Shown here: positions 48,246 to 60,912 of the stretch, one piece after another
How the letters are laid out: each line of letters begins with the position of its first letter
Position numbering within the stretch: position 1 is the stretch's first letter
Origin: Arctopsyche grandis
Lineage: Eukaryota; Arthropoda; Insecta; Trichoptera; Hydropsychidae
NCBI RefSeq assembly: GCF_051622035.1
Contig: NC_135362.1
Location: 24,141,001 to 24,205,000 of the forward strand
DNA length: 64,000 nt
Reading direction: 5' to 3'
Translations under genes and position numbers: made by a program
Notes under the pieces: generated by a model
What the model saw: the letters and a program-made list of their open reading frames with translations, nothing else
The model's database searches: none
What the model was told of the DNA's origin: nothing

Positions 48246-48584
48246 TAAGGGCGAAAACACAATGAGCGGTACGTGTTTTTTTATATACTTTTAAACATGC
48301 GAAAAAACGCAGCACCCCTAGCCCATATACACGATACAAAGTCCAAAAAATCACCCCCTGAAGTGTTTTTAGTGATATTTTATCCTTGCTTGACAGTGAT
48401 CGATAGCGGTGAATCTCATATTTGAAGAAATGTAGGAGAAACTTGTCGGTTGCACATGGATATTCATACACGTGCAACTTCCCAAACATATGTATGAATC
48501 CTGCACGTGCAAGTACACCCGAATTTGGTTTGGGGAATACTCACAGCGAGTAGCCTCATACCACTCAGTGTGTTTTCCCCCTTA
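48246..48584. mobile_element. TAAGGGCGAAA-family MITE (copy 3)
   Basis: It starts TAAGGGCGAAAACACAATGA and ends CACTCAGTGTGTTTTCCCCC followed by TTA. Internal family motifs TCACTTTT-free core CAGTGATCGATAGCGGTGAA and ATTTGAAGAAATGTAGGAG are present. Confidence 0.75.
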
Positions 48585-50999
48585 ATCTGTGTGTAGGATC
48601 TTTCACTTCGGAACATTTCGTAGACGGAGATTTATCGGCAAGCTTGTCTGTAGACAACCTACGAAAAAATGAATGTATCAAAACTAAAATTTAGTTTAGG
48701 TTGGCCTACCAAAAGAGCAACGTTCAATACAAATTTTAGTGTGTGCATGTTTTCCTTCGAGTTTTCCGTTGTAAATGGATAATTTTTTATTAAATAAATT
48801 CAAAGTTTGTCCTCACAACATGTACTTCTTTAAGTTAAGTCAATTTTATGATGCAAGAAAGGGTCAATCAAAGTCGATGGCTATTTTTAGACCTATTTTA
48901 AATTCAGCAACGGAATATCGAATTGTCGATCGACTCCATACGTGTGCCGGCTATAAATGGACGTATACGGAAGTGAAAATGTTAATTATGTCCATTTAAA
49001 AAACCATTTTCATCTGCCGAACGCTTGTAGTATCAATAAAAAAAATTATTGCCGCACTATCTTATAAGGTCAGAGTGTGCAAACTGGTTTTTATATCTCC
49101 TTTGGGTCGTCGAGATCCAAAAATACACAGCAGTGTCATCGTCCCTTTCGAATCCTGTTCCATATGTTAAGTTTATTTACTTTTTGTCTTCAACGCATGT
49201 TGAATTTTTATGTGGCGGTTTGAGTCTAAAGAAATACAATGTATGTAATGTAAGAAAGAAAGTCTTCAGCTATAACATCTGAAGCATTCGTGTGAAGCCA
49301 ATACTATAAGTACTATCAAAATATATGTATATAGTTAATATATGTAGTTACATAACTTTAAACTATGAAGCTGTATTTTAAAAAGGACATAGGAGTTTGA
49401 GCAGAAAAACTAAATGAGGATTCTAAGAGAAATGTATAGACTGATCTAGCTGATCTACATACAGCAGTTACTTTTAGATTCTAATAGTTTCAGATATAAC
49501 TAAAAAGGAAAACTAAAACAAAATGTTGATTTATTAACTAAATTAGTGAGATTTGTGTGTTTTTAAAAGCAAATTTGCAGAAAAATGTCACTAGTCAATA
49601 CTAGCTGGTCAAAGTTTTGCAGTCAACGTTTCTAAAGTCAATGTTCAAGGAATGAGATATCTCAAGGGAGGAACAAGACGGGATCAAATACATACCACAA
49701 TTTAAAAATCGATGTATTTCAATTAGAGAAAATTGAGAAAAGGTTGCTGAGACAGAACTTTATCGACTGAGATGGAGATTAGTTCAATCTGTAAACTCTA
49801 GTGGGAGTACACAATATATTTACCTGGATTTACATACATAGTTGGAACTTTTACTCATATTATGTAGATACATAAATAAATATATAACATTATTTCAAAT
49901 TAAATTGAACACACTAGGATAAACACAACAGTTATTAATTACTTCGGTAAGACTGCTTTTCACTAACAACTGATATATTATTTTTTCGTCAGTATATTGT
50001 TTCAATTCAGTGGGCAATAACTGTGTATATGCTGGCCAACAATTGTAGCATTCTTCCAAATTTGTTTTGTTTTCAATAAGAATTGTATTGTTGCAACATA
50101 AAAGCAAGCATTTTATTATACGCAACATTAGTTATTTACAAAAACTGCACTACATAAAATAGTAAATGCGGTCAAAGTCATAAGTGTTTGAAAAGATACG
50201 CAACCGCGTTCATATATTACTTTTACGATTAGGAACAATAGAGTGGGTTCTAAAGAACAAATGCACGTTTGAATGCGCGACTTTTTGTTGTTTTTCTTTT
50301 CCGTCGTAAAAAATAACAAAACTATGTCAAACGTATAGTTTCTGCACGAGCGAAATGTGACATAATTTTGCGTGAAAAAATTACAACACCATATATAATA
50401 TAATAATAATTCAACTCGGCAATTGCAATCACACTACTTCCCTACATTTAAACGAATGCATTTTGTTCCACAAAAGATGTTAATAATACCCGAAACAGTT
50501 AGCCCATCAGTGCTCACAAAAAACGATTAAATGACTTACTTTTCCCATTGTAATTACGATTACACTGAAATTTGAATCGGAAACGCTTTGCCTTTTTTAC
50601 CACGAGAAACTTACAATCCGTACAATCGATTACATTGTATTTTAGGGTAGGGAACTGCGTGGAAATTCGTGAAAATCGATGCGTTTCAGTGAAAGTGCAC
50701 GCGATGCATCAGTGCGTGTGAAAATTGCACTGATTGTCTGTCTCTTTTTTTTTTAATACATGTGCACTTTAAACACATGTAACAATTTCTTTGAATGATT
50801 GTATATCTCATTAGTATTATACGTATATACATACGTATATTGATTTTATTTAGTTCCATGAGTGTCCACGTTCGTAATTGTTATAAAACGTACATTAATT
50901 TCATAAATATAATTTGACCATGGATTCATGAAAAAATTGGTATCAAATTAACCTTCTCAAAAGACTTTCTCATTGAAAAATCAAAATTGACAAGGACGT
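48585..50999. other. Gene-poor AT-rich stretch
   Basis: Only short frames lacking splice context or recognisable motifs. I see no gene here. Confidence 0.4.
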
Positions 51000-51506
51000 T
51001 ATGGGCGAAAACACACTGAGTGGTACGTGTTTTTTTTTTTTGGATATACATACATACGTACAGTCCCAAAAATCAACCCTTGGAGTGTTTCCGGTGATAT
51101 TTCGGTTATACAGCGATCGATAACGGCGAATCACACATTTGAAGAAATGCATCAGAAATCTGTCGGTTGCATATGGATATGCATACATGTGCGACCTCCC
51201 AAACATATGCATTCTGCACGTGCAACTACGCCCGAATTCAGTTTGGGGAACACCCACTGTTTGAGGTCACGGAACATCCACTTTTTACAAGCTAGGACCG
51301 TGACGTCCCATAGGGCCGGGCCGCACCGCTCAACTCGCGAACAACTTGGTTGAGGGCGACCAGACCAATGCATGCAGGTAGATGGGACATGCCACACTCG
51401 TCAACTTGTTTGTCGCACACATTTCCATACATTTTTTCGTGTCGCGCAACAAGTCGGCCGACAAAGTTGCACGGTGCGGTCCGGCCCTTAGTGTGGTTTC
51501 GCCCTA
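51000..51506. mobile_element. TAAGGGCGAAA-family MITE (copy 4) with a nested GC-rich MITE
   Basis: The outer ends are ATGGGCGAAAACACACTGAG and GTGTGGTTTCGCCCTAA. The nested element 51311-51490 runs from TAGGGCCGGGCCGCACCG to CGGTGCGGTCCGGCCCTTA; its arms pair and its GC content differs sharply from the surroundings. Confidence 0.7.
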
Positions 51507-52987
51507 AATCATCGTTATATGGGAAGGATTGTGAAATTCCCTGACAGTGTTTTTAAAGAGTACGTAGTTAGAAAGAAAACATTTTACGTAGAAACACATT
51601 TACCATTGAAAGTATCAGTGTAATCGACGTTTAACCATCTTCATGTCCATAGCATAATAAAACTTCTACAAATTTCCTCATGGCAAGAACACACACAAAA
51701 AATCGGCACGGGACGTGTTCGTGGTTTCCAGCTGTGATGGGGGTATCTTCATGTCAATTTAAATTCGTACGGTAAAATATCAAGTGTTTGCCAAGGATTG
51801 CGACGGTAAAGATTAGGCGTACTTGCGGTTTTTATGTGGGAATATATAGTTGAACTTTATTTTTAATCGTATTTACTAAGTAGACAGAACTTTATTTGAA
51901 ATATTTTTAACTTAAAAAAATAGATACTATTCACTTGATACACCTTGTACACTTGTTTTATTTTCAATACTGATACGTCAAATATCACGTTAAATATACT
52001 TGTTTACTTTATTTTCAATACTGATACGTCAAATATCACGCGCTTAAATCTAAAAAAAATATCTTCGAAACCTGGGTTAAAATTTGTGGTTATATTAAAT
52101 AAATGTTATGCTTAGTATTATGTTAATGCATTGTCAACAATCTTATTAACGTTGATTAAAAGCGAATGAAGCAGATTTGATTCATCACTGATATTACGAG
52201 TGGTCTCGTATTAACTGGGTTCAAATGTGTACACATAGTCGATTCCTCCGAACCAATCGATGCAGCGATCAGCTTTAACTGTTTGCCTAGTGGTTACTTT
52301 CAAAACTGTATACTGCATATTGAATCTCGGAAACAGGACTGACTAGGGAAGTTCACCAGGTTGGCGATACTTTGCAAAGCCGCTACTCCGACCTTGACTA
52401 TGAACTAGGTATTTATGTAATACGAAACGTGCTTATCCTGACCTGCTAACAGTTCTGCTAGCGGTTCTACTAATCCAGAGACGAGATCTGTAGGAGCCGC
52501 CAGTTGCATCACGGAAGGACACTGGGTCGTATCTATTAATTATGATTCAACTAACGGTCCCATCCAAGTATCCACATTCCTAACTACATATTACTATTAC
52601 TACTTCGATGAATATTACAACATGGCCATAAAGTGTACTGATTCATAGCTCATGCCAAAGCTTGAACAATTCAAATGGGTAGGTATACCAAGTTATGATT
52701 GTATGTATGAATTTGAGTCTGTGATATTCACAGAATTCTTCATATTCTCATATGTTGGTTCAATCCTCAGTAGAAGCTGATGTTACCGATTTTTCTTACT
52801 CTCCCTATAATACGGTAGATATGTAGGTTCTGTGGTATGAGAAAAAGTTTTATAAGAGGGACTCACATAGATTGAATGATCAACCTGTTTTTTTAATTTA
52901 TTTACGTATGTATGAGGGATTTCTCGTGCTTCAGATCCTCAGATACTAGCTCTTTCCCTCGGTTTACTTTCTGCCTCAGTTTATACA
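51507..52987. other. Gene-poor stretch with a short tandem duplication
   Basis: TTTTCAATACTGATACGTCA recurs about 60 bp apart near 51961 and 52013. A more complex patch at 52330-52620 has no sustained open frame. No gene supported. Confidence 0.4.
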
Positions 52988-53201
52988 TCTAATATATAAT
53001 TTCGAAAGAGACTTTGTATGTAACTATGTAAGGTTTGGGTGGGAGCATCGAAAACAAATCAAAGTTTCTATGACGACGATTTTTTTCGATTCAAATAAAT
53101 TTAATAAAAAAACAAATCAATGTTTACTATTAGATTATTTTACCATGTTTAAGCTGTTTATAGTATTAAAAATACCGAGCGAAGCCGGGTAAAACCACTA
53201 G
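52988..53201 (+). mobile_element. Non-autonomous Helitron
   Basis: It starts TCTAATATATAATTTCG, has a 3' hairpin-forming CCGAGCGAAGCCGGGTAAAA and ends exactly in CTAG. It is inserted between A (52987) and T (53202). A TC start, CTAG end and A^T target without duplication are the standard Helitron marks. It is 214 bp with no Rep/helicase gene. Confidence 0.85.
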
Positions 53202-54600
53202 TATACAATATTTCATAGATAGGAATGATATAAAATGAGGAAAAGATAAACTTTTTATAAAAGTTATAAGGAGGAAGCGTGTTATAGGGGGGGGGGGGGG
53301 GGAGTAGGTTTAATTTAAAACTGTTTTATGCACAATTTTCCCTCTTTTCAAAAAAAGTATGTGCCTGGAAGCTATTGAAAAATACTGCACTATCAGGATC
53401 TATACATAAACAGATTCTCCTCTCAAAATCATTGCCCCTACCCAAGACTTTTTTGTATACGATTCTCACGTTGCAACGCTCTACGTATGATACGCAACAT
53501 TTATCGTTCGTATTTTATATACGACGACTAACTAGAGACAAACGTGTAATTAAAATCAAAATGTCAGCATGGAAACTCATAATATAATAGGTTATGCAAT
53601 TATTCCATTGCACAATTGACTACCTTTTTTTAATTATTCGCTTGCTTGTCTTTGCCATTATTTATTGTCTACCAATTTCACGAGATCAACGAACCGACCG
53701 CCAAGTCTCCGATTTCCTTCTATTGTTCCAGATGCGATTCTCCTGTCTGTTTTTTCCTACTTCTTTTTGTTTCGTGTATCTGTCTTATTTACACACGTAG
53801 GCCGTTGTTCTTCGACGCGATGGAATTTCTCCCGTTCTTCGTATATAAATACCGATGGCAATCGTCTCGATTCAATTATGGTTACATTTCTTCAACGTGG
53901 GGGGGAAGAAGGTCTAGCAGTGAAATTACGCCATAATTATCTCCAGTTTCCCACCCGTCGTCGACAATGGATGGTCGCCGTATGTACGTTTTTGTTCTAA
54001 AAAGCGAAACTGCGAAGTCTCCACATCTTTTGACTCTTAGAAAGTTCGCTCAAGATACGAAAATGGAAACTGATCAATAAATCGAACGATAGTGACTCGC
54101 CTGCTTCTATTATTATTTACACATTTCTAGAGACGTATGTATGTACATACATACATACATATGTACATATGTGTCAATGAAAATTGATTCTATCGCAGAT
54201 CGTATGCTGTGTTAGAAAACAATTATTTATGATTGGAAAACTAATATGTTAGTTTTATGCAATTTCTATGATAATGGTCGTTGCTGTAATACAGCTCAAG
54301 CTGAAGAGATTAATCGGGCTATACTAGCAACTAGCTCGTTGACCATACTGGTGACCAAATAAAAATAGCAGGAGGGCTGCAGCCCCGCAGCCCCTATGGA
54401 CAGCAAAATACCATGCATTTTACTATACTTGGGAGGTTGCAGCCCCCGCAACTTATATGGCCGACCCACCACTGGTAGTAGGTCTTTCAAAGACTCAAAA
54501 TATTATAGGTATGCAAGTACAGAAAGGTAATGTTGAAAGTTGAAGATGAAGTGAATTTCTAAATGTATTAAGTTGTCGAACCATTTGTCTTACCAATATA
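53202..54600. other. Gene-poor stretch with a poly-G run
   Basis: A run of about 16 G occurs near 53287-53302. The 53800-54000 patch is GC-richer and open in more than one frame for about 40-110 codons, but shows no motif I recognise and no clear splice sites. Confidence 0.35.
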
Positions 54601-54627
54601 TCGATCATATGTAAGTGATCAACATTA

Positions 54628-54745
54628 CCAGCAGCATAGGTCGGTGGTTGCGTTAATGCTAACCTCCGAGAGGTTCCCGAATTCACCATTATTTGAATAT
54701 GATTACAAAATTTATAATCTATGAATTATGTAAAAAATTTTATAT
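54628..54745 (+). repeat. Internally deleted SINE
   Basis: The tRNA-like head (ACCAGCAGCATAGGTCGGTG, then GAGAGGTTCCCGAATTC) is joined directly to the 3' tail (TTTGAATATGATTACAAAAT). The middle body is missing. Confidence 0.6.
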
Positions 54746-56141
54746 CATACATAGGTGTCACTCGGGGCAGCTTGAAATGGCATCATGGGAAAAATATAAA
54801 ATTGGGTCTATGCCACCTTTCCCAAGTATTAAAAAAACAAAAACCAGTAGGCACATGTATACTATTTAAAATATTAAATAATATATGTACATGAGACCTA
54901 TGGCTCGATTGTGGTCAAGACATTTTTATACCTTTTCGTCAACAATTTGTTAATCTGATTTTTTTTCTTCAATATGACCTTAAAAATTGCATTTTTCAAA
55001 GGAATCTATAAATATTATCCTAAAAATTGGGTCAATTTATCTATTAATATAAAGATTTTCATCCCATATGTGGGACCGTTATTTTTATAGTTATACATAG
55101 TTCGTTTGAACTTTAATCTTAGTATGAGTTCACTTCCTTTGTAAATACAATAAACAGAAACATTTTAAATTGAACGTCTCTCACGAATATCTCTTGCCTT
55201 TGATACAGACGAACAATTGAGTTAAATAGTAACTAACTAACGAGTGAAATATTTGAGCATATCTAAAAGTGTCATCGTGAAGCTGTGTGAATCTCATTTT
55301 TATTTGAATGTCGCATTGTGATCGCCGACTGTATAATTTTCCATCATTTTTCATGAGTCCAAGATGACTGAAATGTGTAGAGATTGATTGCTATGAATTT
55401 GTTCGTTCCTTATATGTAAAATCCGTTACATATTGCTCCTATGTACATACATACACGATGTAATAAAGAGGTGCCATAAAAAATTACAGCGATTGTAATG
55501 TAACATAAATTTGAATTAGTCATCTTTAAATTACGTATAATGGTACCTTTGGATAGGCGTACTTAAGTAATCTAACGGTACTGTGCAGTTCTAGAAATGA
55601 TCTTCTGGGCCTCACTGTCGTAAACTCGTAACCAATTTGGTCTCCGAAGTTGAATAAATTTAAAATAAAGAATATATGTATGTAGACGTATGAAAATGTT
55701 GGAACTTTCTTTTATATACAAACTTTAATTTCAAGAAATCATTTCTAATCAACATTGAGTTGACATGTTAGAATTCGTTCACAGAAATTTCATCTTTTTG
55801 CATAATATAGGCAAATTGGACTCAAACCAACAGCCACAACATACACTGCGAGTTGCACTAGTATAATAAACGTAAACACTGTTTGTCCAAAACTTACGAT
55901 AGATAGGCAATAAGTTGGATTTACTTTGATTTATCATGTTTTCAGAAATGATACCATCACATATTCGCAATATTGAGTCTATGCAAAGAGATTTTATTCT
56001 TAACAACCATCAGATGTATCCTAAAATCATGCATACCTATGTACTTCAATGGACATAAAAACATTGTCACGATCTTGGGAAGCTTTTAATTTTTTTCCCT
56101 TAAATTTAACTTATATTTTTCCCATGATATCATTAACTATG
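54746..56141. other. AT-rich stretch, no gene recognised
   Basis: No supported coding, repeat or structured feature was found on either strand. Confidence 0.4.
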
Positions 56142-56772
56142 CAGAGCCGGCTCAAAAGTGCAGCAGACTAGGCATGTGCCTAGTCTGCTGCACCTTTGCA
56201 CTATAGACAAGGGGCGCTGCAGGTCACCCCAATTTTTATTTTTTTGATTATTAAATAAAAATAATAATTTGGCTTTCTTTGACCATATAAAACATTTTAT
56301 ATTCAACTTAATTTTTCTACAATACTGATTTTAGAATATAATTTACGTAACATATAAGTAATAATACTGATTGTAAAATATAATTTACGACGAACGCGGG
56401 AAGTTGACTGTCAAATATCAACGATTCACGAATAAAACTCGTAAAACAACAAACTGTAATTTGTAAACTGTAATACTGCTGATGTATGTACATATGTATA
56501 TATAAATATTTATCAGGGATAGATTTGCTTCATGAAATTGAATATCTTAACCAATCATATTCGAAAGAAGAAATGTCACTATATAAAATTTTTCAATTCA
56601 TTGTTGAATATAAATTAATGTCTTCATTACCGAATTTATTCGTAATCCCTATTTCATTTCATATTATTCATTGTTTTTGTCTTAATATATTTTTCTTCAA
56701 CATAAAATTTAACGACCTTTCATGAAATTTATTGCATTAAAATTTAAGGGAGGGGAGGGGCGCTGAAACCAT
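56142..56772 (+). mobile_element. Truncated hAT element with ZMYM1-like transposase tail
   Basis: It starts CAGAGCCGGCTCAAAAGTGC and keeps a frame with DLLHEIEYLNQSYSKEEMSL followed by LYKIFQFIVEYKLMSSLPNL. This is the segment just before the ...FPNIxxALRILLTIPVS dimerisation region of zinc-finger-MYM-type-1-like hAT transposases. The conserved end of the transposase and the right terminus are lost. It is closely related to the complete-ended element at 57857-59110. Confidence 0.6.
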
Positions 56773-56814
56773 TAAATTTGGCATTAAACTTGTACATATA
56801 TAAATTTTTGAAAT

Positions 56815-57075
56815 CATATTTAAATAGTGGTGACATAATGGGTTGTAAATTTGATGAGGAACCGTTTCAACAATGAAATCAGATAAATTGGCAAACTCTG
56901 ATAAGAAACGATCGATCTGGAATCACAAATATCCAAGTCTGACCAGTAGCACTATGGAAATACTCAGAATAAATTATTTTCAATCACGGTCAACCTAGCG
57001 CTTGAACTCGGAAACCTCTCTGAGATTAGCATTAACGCAACCATCGAGCTATATGTAATGCTGGCTGTTTTAAAT
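56815..57075 (-). repeat. SINE, minus orientation
   Basis: The body (GAACCGTTTCAACAATGAAA, then AACGATCGATCTGGAATCAC) and a tRNA-like head with a degraded B box (GCTTGAACTCGG) are present in reverse. It abuts the broken right end of the hAT element. Confidence 0.7.
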
Positions 57076-57856
57076 GTATACTCGGCGTCACCCAGTTTAA
57101 ATAAAATATTATTAATGTGAGATTTTTTAACATATATTGTGAATATAACTTTAGTATTTAAAAACGTGTTATTATATACTCAGCGTATATGCTCCAACGT
57201 TTAAAATAAATCGATGGGATTATTCTTATCGTAGGCCATTGAAACGCAAACCCATTGAAATATGAGGCTTCCGAGACACCCACCGTGAAAGTTTATTTCC
57301 ATACAAAGAAATATTACGTGATTCATTCGCTTTTTTCGTCTCTGCGAGACGCGCTCCAGTATTCCAGTTTAGCCGCACATCACCTGTGTTTATTTACTCG
57401 TTACGAATCATACGACCTACCGCATCATCGCATGTGATACACATCGAAAAGTATGCACAAAAAGGCCTCGTTCGTGACTTTCACGAGAGCTTGAGTTCGC
57501 AGACGATGATCTTATCTAAATTGGCGTGGAGAGTCGGGTCCAAAATTGAAAACTGGGTACCATTTTGGCGCGCGGTGGAAGAATACCGACCGATTGACTA
57601 CTCGTTTGTTTATTTATTATTGGGTCATGGTGTGTTTACGTGTGTAATTTTGTGCTTATATGCCTCGTCAATGTCGCACCAGTTGATTGCATGTATGTAC
57701 ATATATGTAAGTAAGCACGATCCAAGTTACCCAAGATGTGTGAATATTAAGTTTGAAACATTGAAAAGTGTGACTCACATCTCAAAGCAATAGCAAGTGG
57801 CGACAAATCAAAGCTGAATCGCATGATGTAAACCCAACGAGGTGTTTTCATATACA

Positions 57857-59110
57857 CAGGGCCGACTCAAAGGCATGTACAGCAGACTAAGCACATGCCT
57901 AGGGCGTTGAGAGGCGCCCCCATCTTTCTTTTTTTGAATTTATTAAATAAAATAAAAAAATTGGCTTTCTTTGAACTTCTATATCCAACTTAATTTTTTG
58001 ACTCGAAGTAACAATACTGATTGTAATATATTGTAATTTACGAGAAACGCAGGAAGTCGACTGTCAAATATCAACGACTCTCGAATGTAACTTGTAAAAC
58101 AGCAAACTGTCGTCGGTACAAATGGTAATTTGGACTTGTATTTTATATAAAATAACACTGAAACATAAATAAAAATTTAAATAGAGGGAGCTGTTGTATT
58201 GCATTTTCAGTCAGCATTAATATATTACAGTGCTAAACATCATATATATAATATCACTATTCTGTCTGTGTGTCTGTCTGAGATAACGCTCGCCGTACTA
58301 TAATAGTCGTTTCAATTCGACATACATATGTACGTCACAGCTATACCACTGCCAAAACGTATATGCGAATACAATAACAAAATAAATAATTTCTATATAT
58401 ATATATACTATTTCCTACTAATGTTTCCTCTTGGCAGAGAATTTACCGCCATCCATTGAAAATTTATTTAATTAATTAATTTTTCAATTGATGTTTTAGA
58501 TTGTTTACATGTAGGTAGGTAGGTAGTTTTTACCATTTTTACAAACCTCCTTTACGTTTTTTCTTCATATTAATATTAAATATAAATATAAATATTAAAT
58601 TAAATATATTTAAAGGGTATTTCAAAAAAATTCGACTGCGTGGGGACCGAACACATGACCGACGACACATTTCTTTTATTTATTTTTTATTTAATAACTT
58701 AATATGCCAACACCCATGCGATGATATGTCATCGGGTACAACACTAGTACATACATTTATACATATACATACACATATCAGAGATGGATTTGCTTCACGA
58801 AATTAAATATATTAACCAATCATATTCGAAAGAAGAAATGTCACTCTATAAAATTCTTCAATTCATTGTTGAATACAAATGAACTCTTCATTATCGAATT
58901 TATTCACAGTTATCCGTATTTTATTCATTTTTATACAGAAAACGTGCCTATTTTCAATAAAAAATTTAAATTTAATTTTTTGTTTTGGTTTTAATATATT
59001 TTTCTTCAACATTTAAAGAACTTTCATGAAATTTATTGTTTAAAAAATTAAGGCGGGGAGACGCTGAAACCAATCTGCCTAGGGACGCCATATACCTTGG
59101 GCCGTGCCTG
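57857..59110 (+). mobile_element. hAT element with exact 8-bp duplication, carrying a nested Helitron
   Basis: The element starts CAGGGCCGACTCAAAGGC and ends CTTGGGCCGTGCCTG. It is flanked by CATATACA on both sides (57849-57856, 59111-59118). A decayed transposase tail matching the one at 56519 lies at about 58785-58870 and stops early. Between its halves sits a Helitron-like insert ending in CTAG at 58747. It cannot encode a transposase. Confidence 0.85.
58254..58747 (+). mobile_element. Helitron-like insert within the hAT element
   Basis: The left part TCTGTCTGTGTGTCTGTCTG followed by AGATAACGCTCG is a common insect Helitron 5' end. The right part has a hairpin (GCGATGATATGTCATCG) shortly before ACACTAG and is followed by T. 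The exact left border is uncertain by about 10 bp. Confidence 0.6.
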
Positions 59111-59201
59111 CATATACAGAGTCCTTTGCTGCGCCAGGCTTTAACTTAGACACAGATCGAGTATACAACAACCCAAAATTGAGTAAAGATAGATAGATCA
59201 C

Positions 59202-59351
59202 CTTGTCACTGCAGACGCACACATAATCCGGATTGCAGTAGGAGCAGTCGCATTCTGCACAGTCGTTCCAGTAGATCTCCCCATTGCATCCGACGAGGCG
59301 GGCGGGCGAAGGGCGCTGCCCGCCCACTTCCACCCACACGGACTTGCTCAT
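59202..59351 (-). CDS. Cysteine-rich coding exon of an unidentified gene
   Basis: The frame from an ATG at 59351 to a donor GACAAG|GTGATC gives 50 residues, starting MSKSVWVEVGGQRPSPARL and containing CNGEIYWNDCAECDCSYC followed by NPDYVCVCSDK. There are eight cysteines in about 30 residues. Third codon positions are overwhelmingly C or G, a sharp contrast to the AT-rich surroundings, so this is very likely real coding. The frame is open further upstream (to about 59423), so the exon may begin there with an acceptor instead of this ATG. It ends in phase 0 and lies upstream, on the same strand, of the RhoGEF's first visible exon (also phase 0), so it could be an alternative 5' exon of that gene; it could equally belong to another gene. 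The spacing resembles small cysteine-rich extracellular modules, but I cannot assign a family. Confidence 0.5.
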
Positions 59352-59423
59352 CCGAACATGCACTCGGAAAAGATCATCCAAGGCAAAAAGTGAACCTTTT
59401 CCAATCTTAAAGTCGCGACACAA

Positions 59424-59705
59424 GAATCAAAACACAGCACACACATTCACCAAAGTTTACACGTCGAAAACCGGATGGATCTAAAGAGCATAATATCGCG
59501 TCTTTAGAACGCAATACTGATAACTCCACAACACATACCTGTTTAGGGCAAAGGTTTAAATATGAATACTTTGGAAAGACAGCATAGCCAATGGACCCAA
59601 TTTTACATTTTCCCATTATGCTATTTATCTTTGGGTTGCCCCTGAGCAACATGTATGGTATACTTTTACACATGTACATATATGTATGTCACAGTGAAAT
59701 AATAT
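59424..59705. other. Short flank between the cysteine-rich exon and a SINE
   Basis: No further exon with matching splice sites is evident here. Confidence 0.3.
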
Positions 59706-59995
59706 TTAAGTGAATATATATAGTTTGAAATCATATTCAAATAATAATGACCGAGGGAAGGATGGTTTTTGCCAATTTGACAAGGAACCGTTTCAAGTAT
59801 AAAAACGGATAAGTTGGAAAAAACAAACTCTTGATATGAAACGATCGACTTGAAGTCACAAATATCCAAGTATGACCAGCAGCACTACAGAAATACTCTG
59901 AATAAAATCTTTTCAATCGAGGTCGACCCACAGGATCGAACCCGGCAACCCCTCGGTTGTTAGCATTAACGCATCAAGCTATGCTGTTGCACAAA
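59706..59995 (-). repeat. SINE, minus orientation
   Basis: The body (GGAACCGTTTCAAGTATAAA, then AACGATCGACTTGAAGTCAC) and the tRNA-like head with complementary B box (GGATCGAACCCGG) are clear. The tail is the AATATGATTTC-type sequence in reverse. Confidence 0.75.
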
Positions 59996-60669
59996 AGAGG
60001 TCACTATTTTTAGAAAAACCATGTCTTGGTTTGTAAACTAATGGAAAGATATATTGTTATTTGTAAAAGTAACTACGACTAGCCGCTTTTCACTGATAAG
60101 GCTTGTGCTAGCAAGTATTAAATAATGTGTTGAACTTTTAAATTTGGGATGATAACGTTTGAAAGTGATTTCAAGCTGTTACAATTTGATAAAATATACT
60201 TATTCAACAGAAAATTCTCAATTGAGATCGAGCGATTTGTCTATCGATGTGTCCCTTGTCAGGGTCGGTCGTTGCTACGAAAAGTTTCGTAGACAGCAAT
60301 TTATCAGCTGATTGATTGGGCCGCTTAAGTTCCTTTGACTTTTATTTTCTATTAGTATTTTTCCAGTTGATAATGCAATGGGTGGTTTTGGATACGTGAT
60401 TTTTAATTCAAGGTAAAACTTTTGTAGATTGTATTAAAAAACAAAATGATACGTTATTTTGAAATGTTTCTAATAGAATATGAAAACAAGAACAAAACTG
60501 CATTAATATCTGAATCGAGCTAAATTGTGGAGTAATTGTATTTGTACTCTAAGGACGCGATATATTATTGGGTACCAATTGAAATAGAAATCAGACGGTA
60601 ATATACATACGTACATACACAGTTGTACAATTAAAATAACCGTGCATACACATAGCGCGCTATGCCAGA

Positions 60670-60912
60670 GAACGAGAACATCTAACGACTTTTGCGCGGA
60701 AAACTGAACCTGGGACGATTTCACCTTCGGTCTCTACAGTAACCAACTTGTGGGTTTCAAACGTAAACACGTGTTCCATTGTGTTCAAGGCGCACGTTTT
60801 CACCGTCCTTTTCAAAAGTGGATCTAAACGTGCTCGTCCTATACTGGAGAGGACCCACTTTCGGAACAATCACTTGTCAATGTGGTGGATCACTTTGTCC
60901 TGGTTTCCCATG
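60670..60912 (-). pseudogene. Possible decayed or partial coding segment
   Basis: On the minus strand a frame starts MGNQDKVIHHIDK, hits a single TGA, then continues in the same frame as LFRKWVLSSIGRARLDPLL and later MEHVFTFETHKLVTVETEGE. The second half also has its own ATG in a good context (ACACAATGG). The composition looks protein-like, but I recognise no family. It could be a disabled gene copy, a first exon starting at the second ATG, or chance. Confidence 0.25.

Noticed and set aside
57386-57793. 135-codon plus-strand frame
   Set aside because: Its middle (WRVGSKIENWVPFWRAVEEY) looks protein-like but overlaps other open frames, has no recognised domain and no supporting signals.
60670-60912. 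Reading the in-frame TGA as selenocysteine
   Set aside because: No SECIS-like element was looked for successfully and no selenoprotein family matches; decay or a separate start is simpler.
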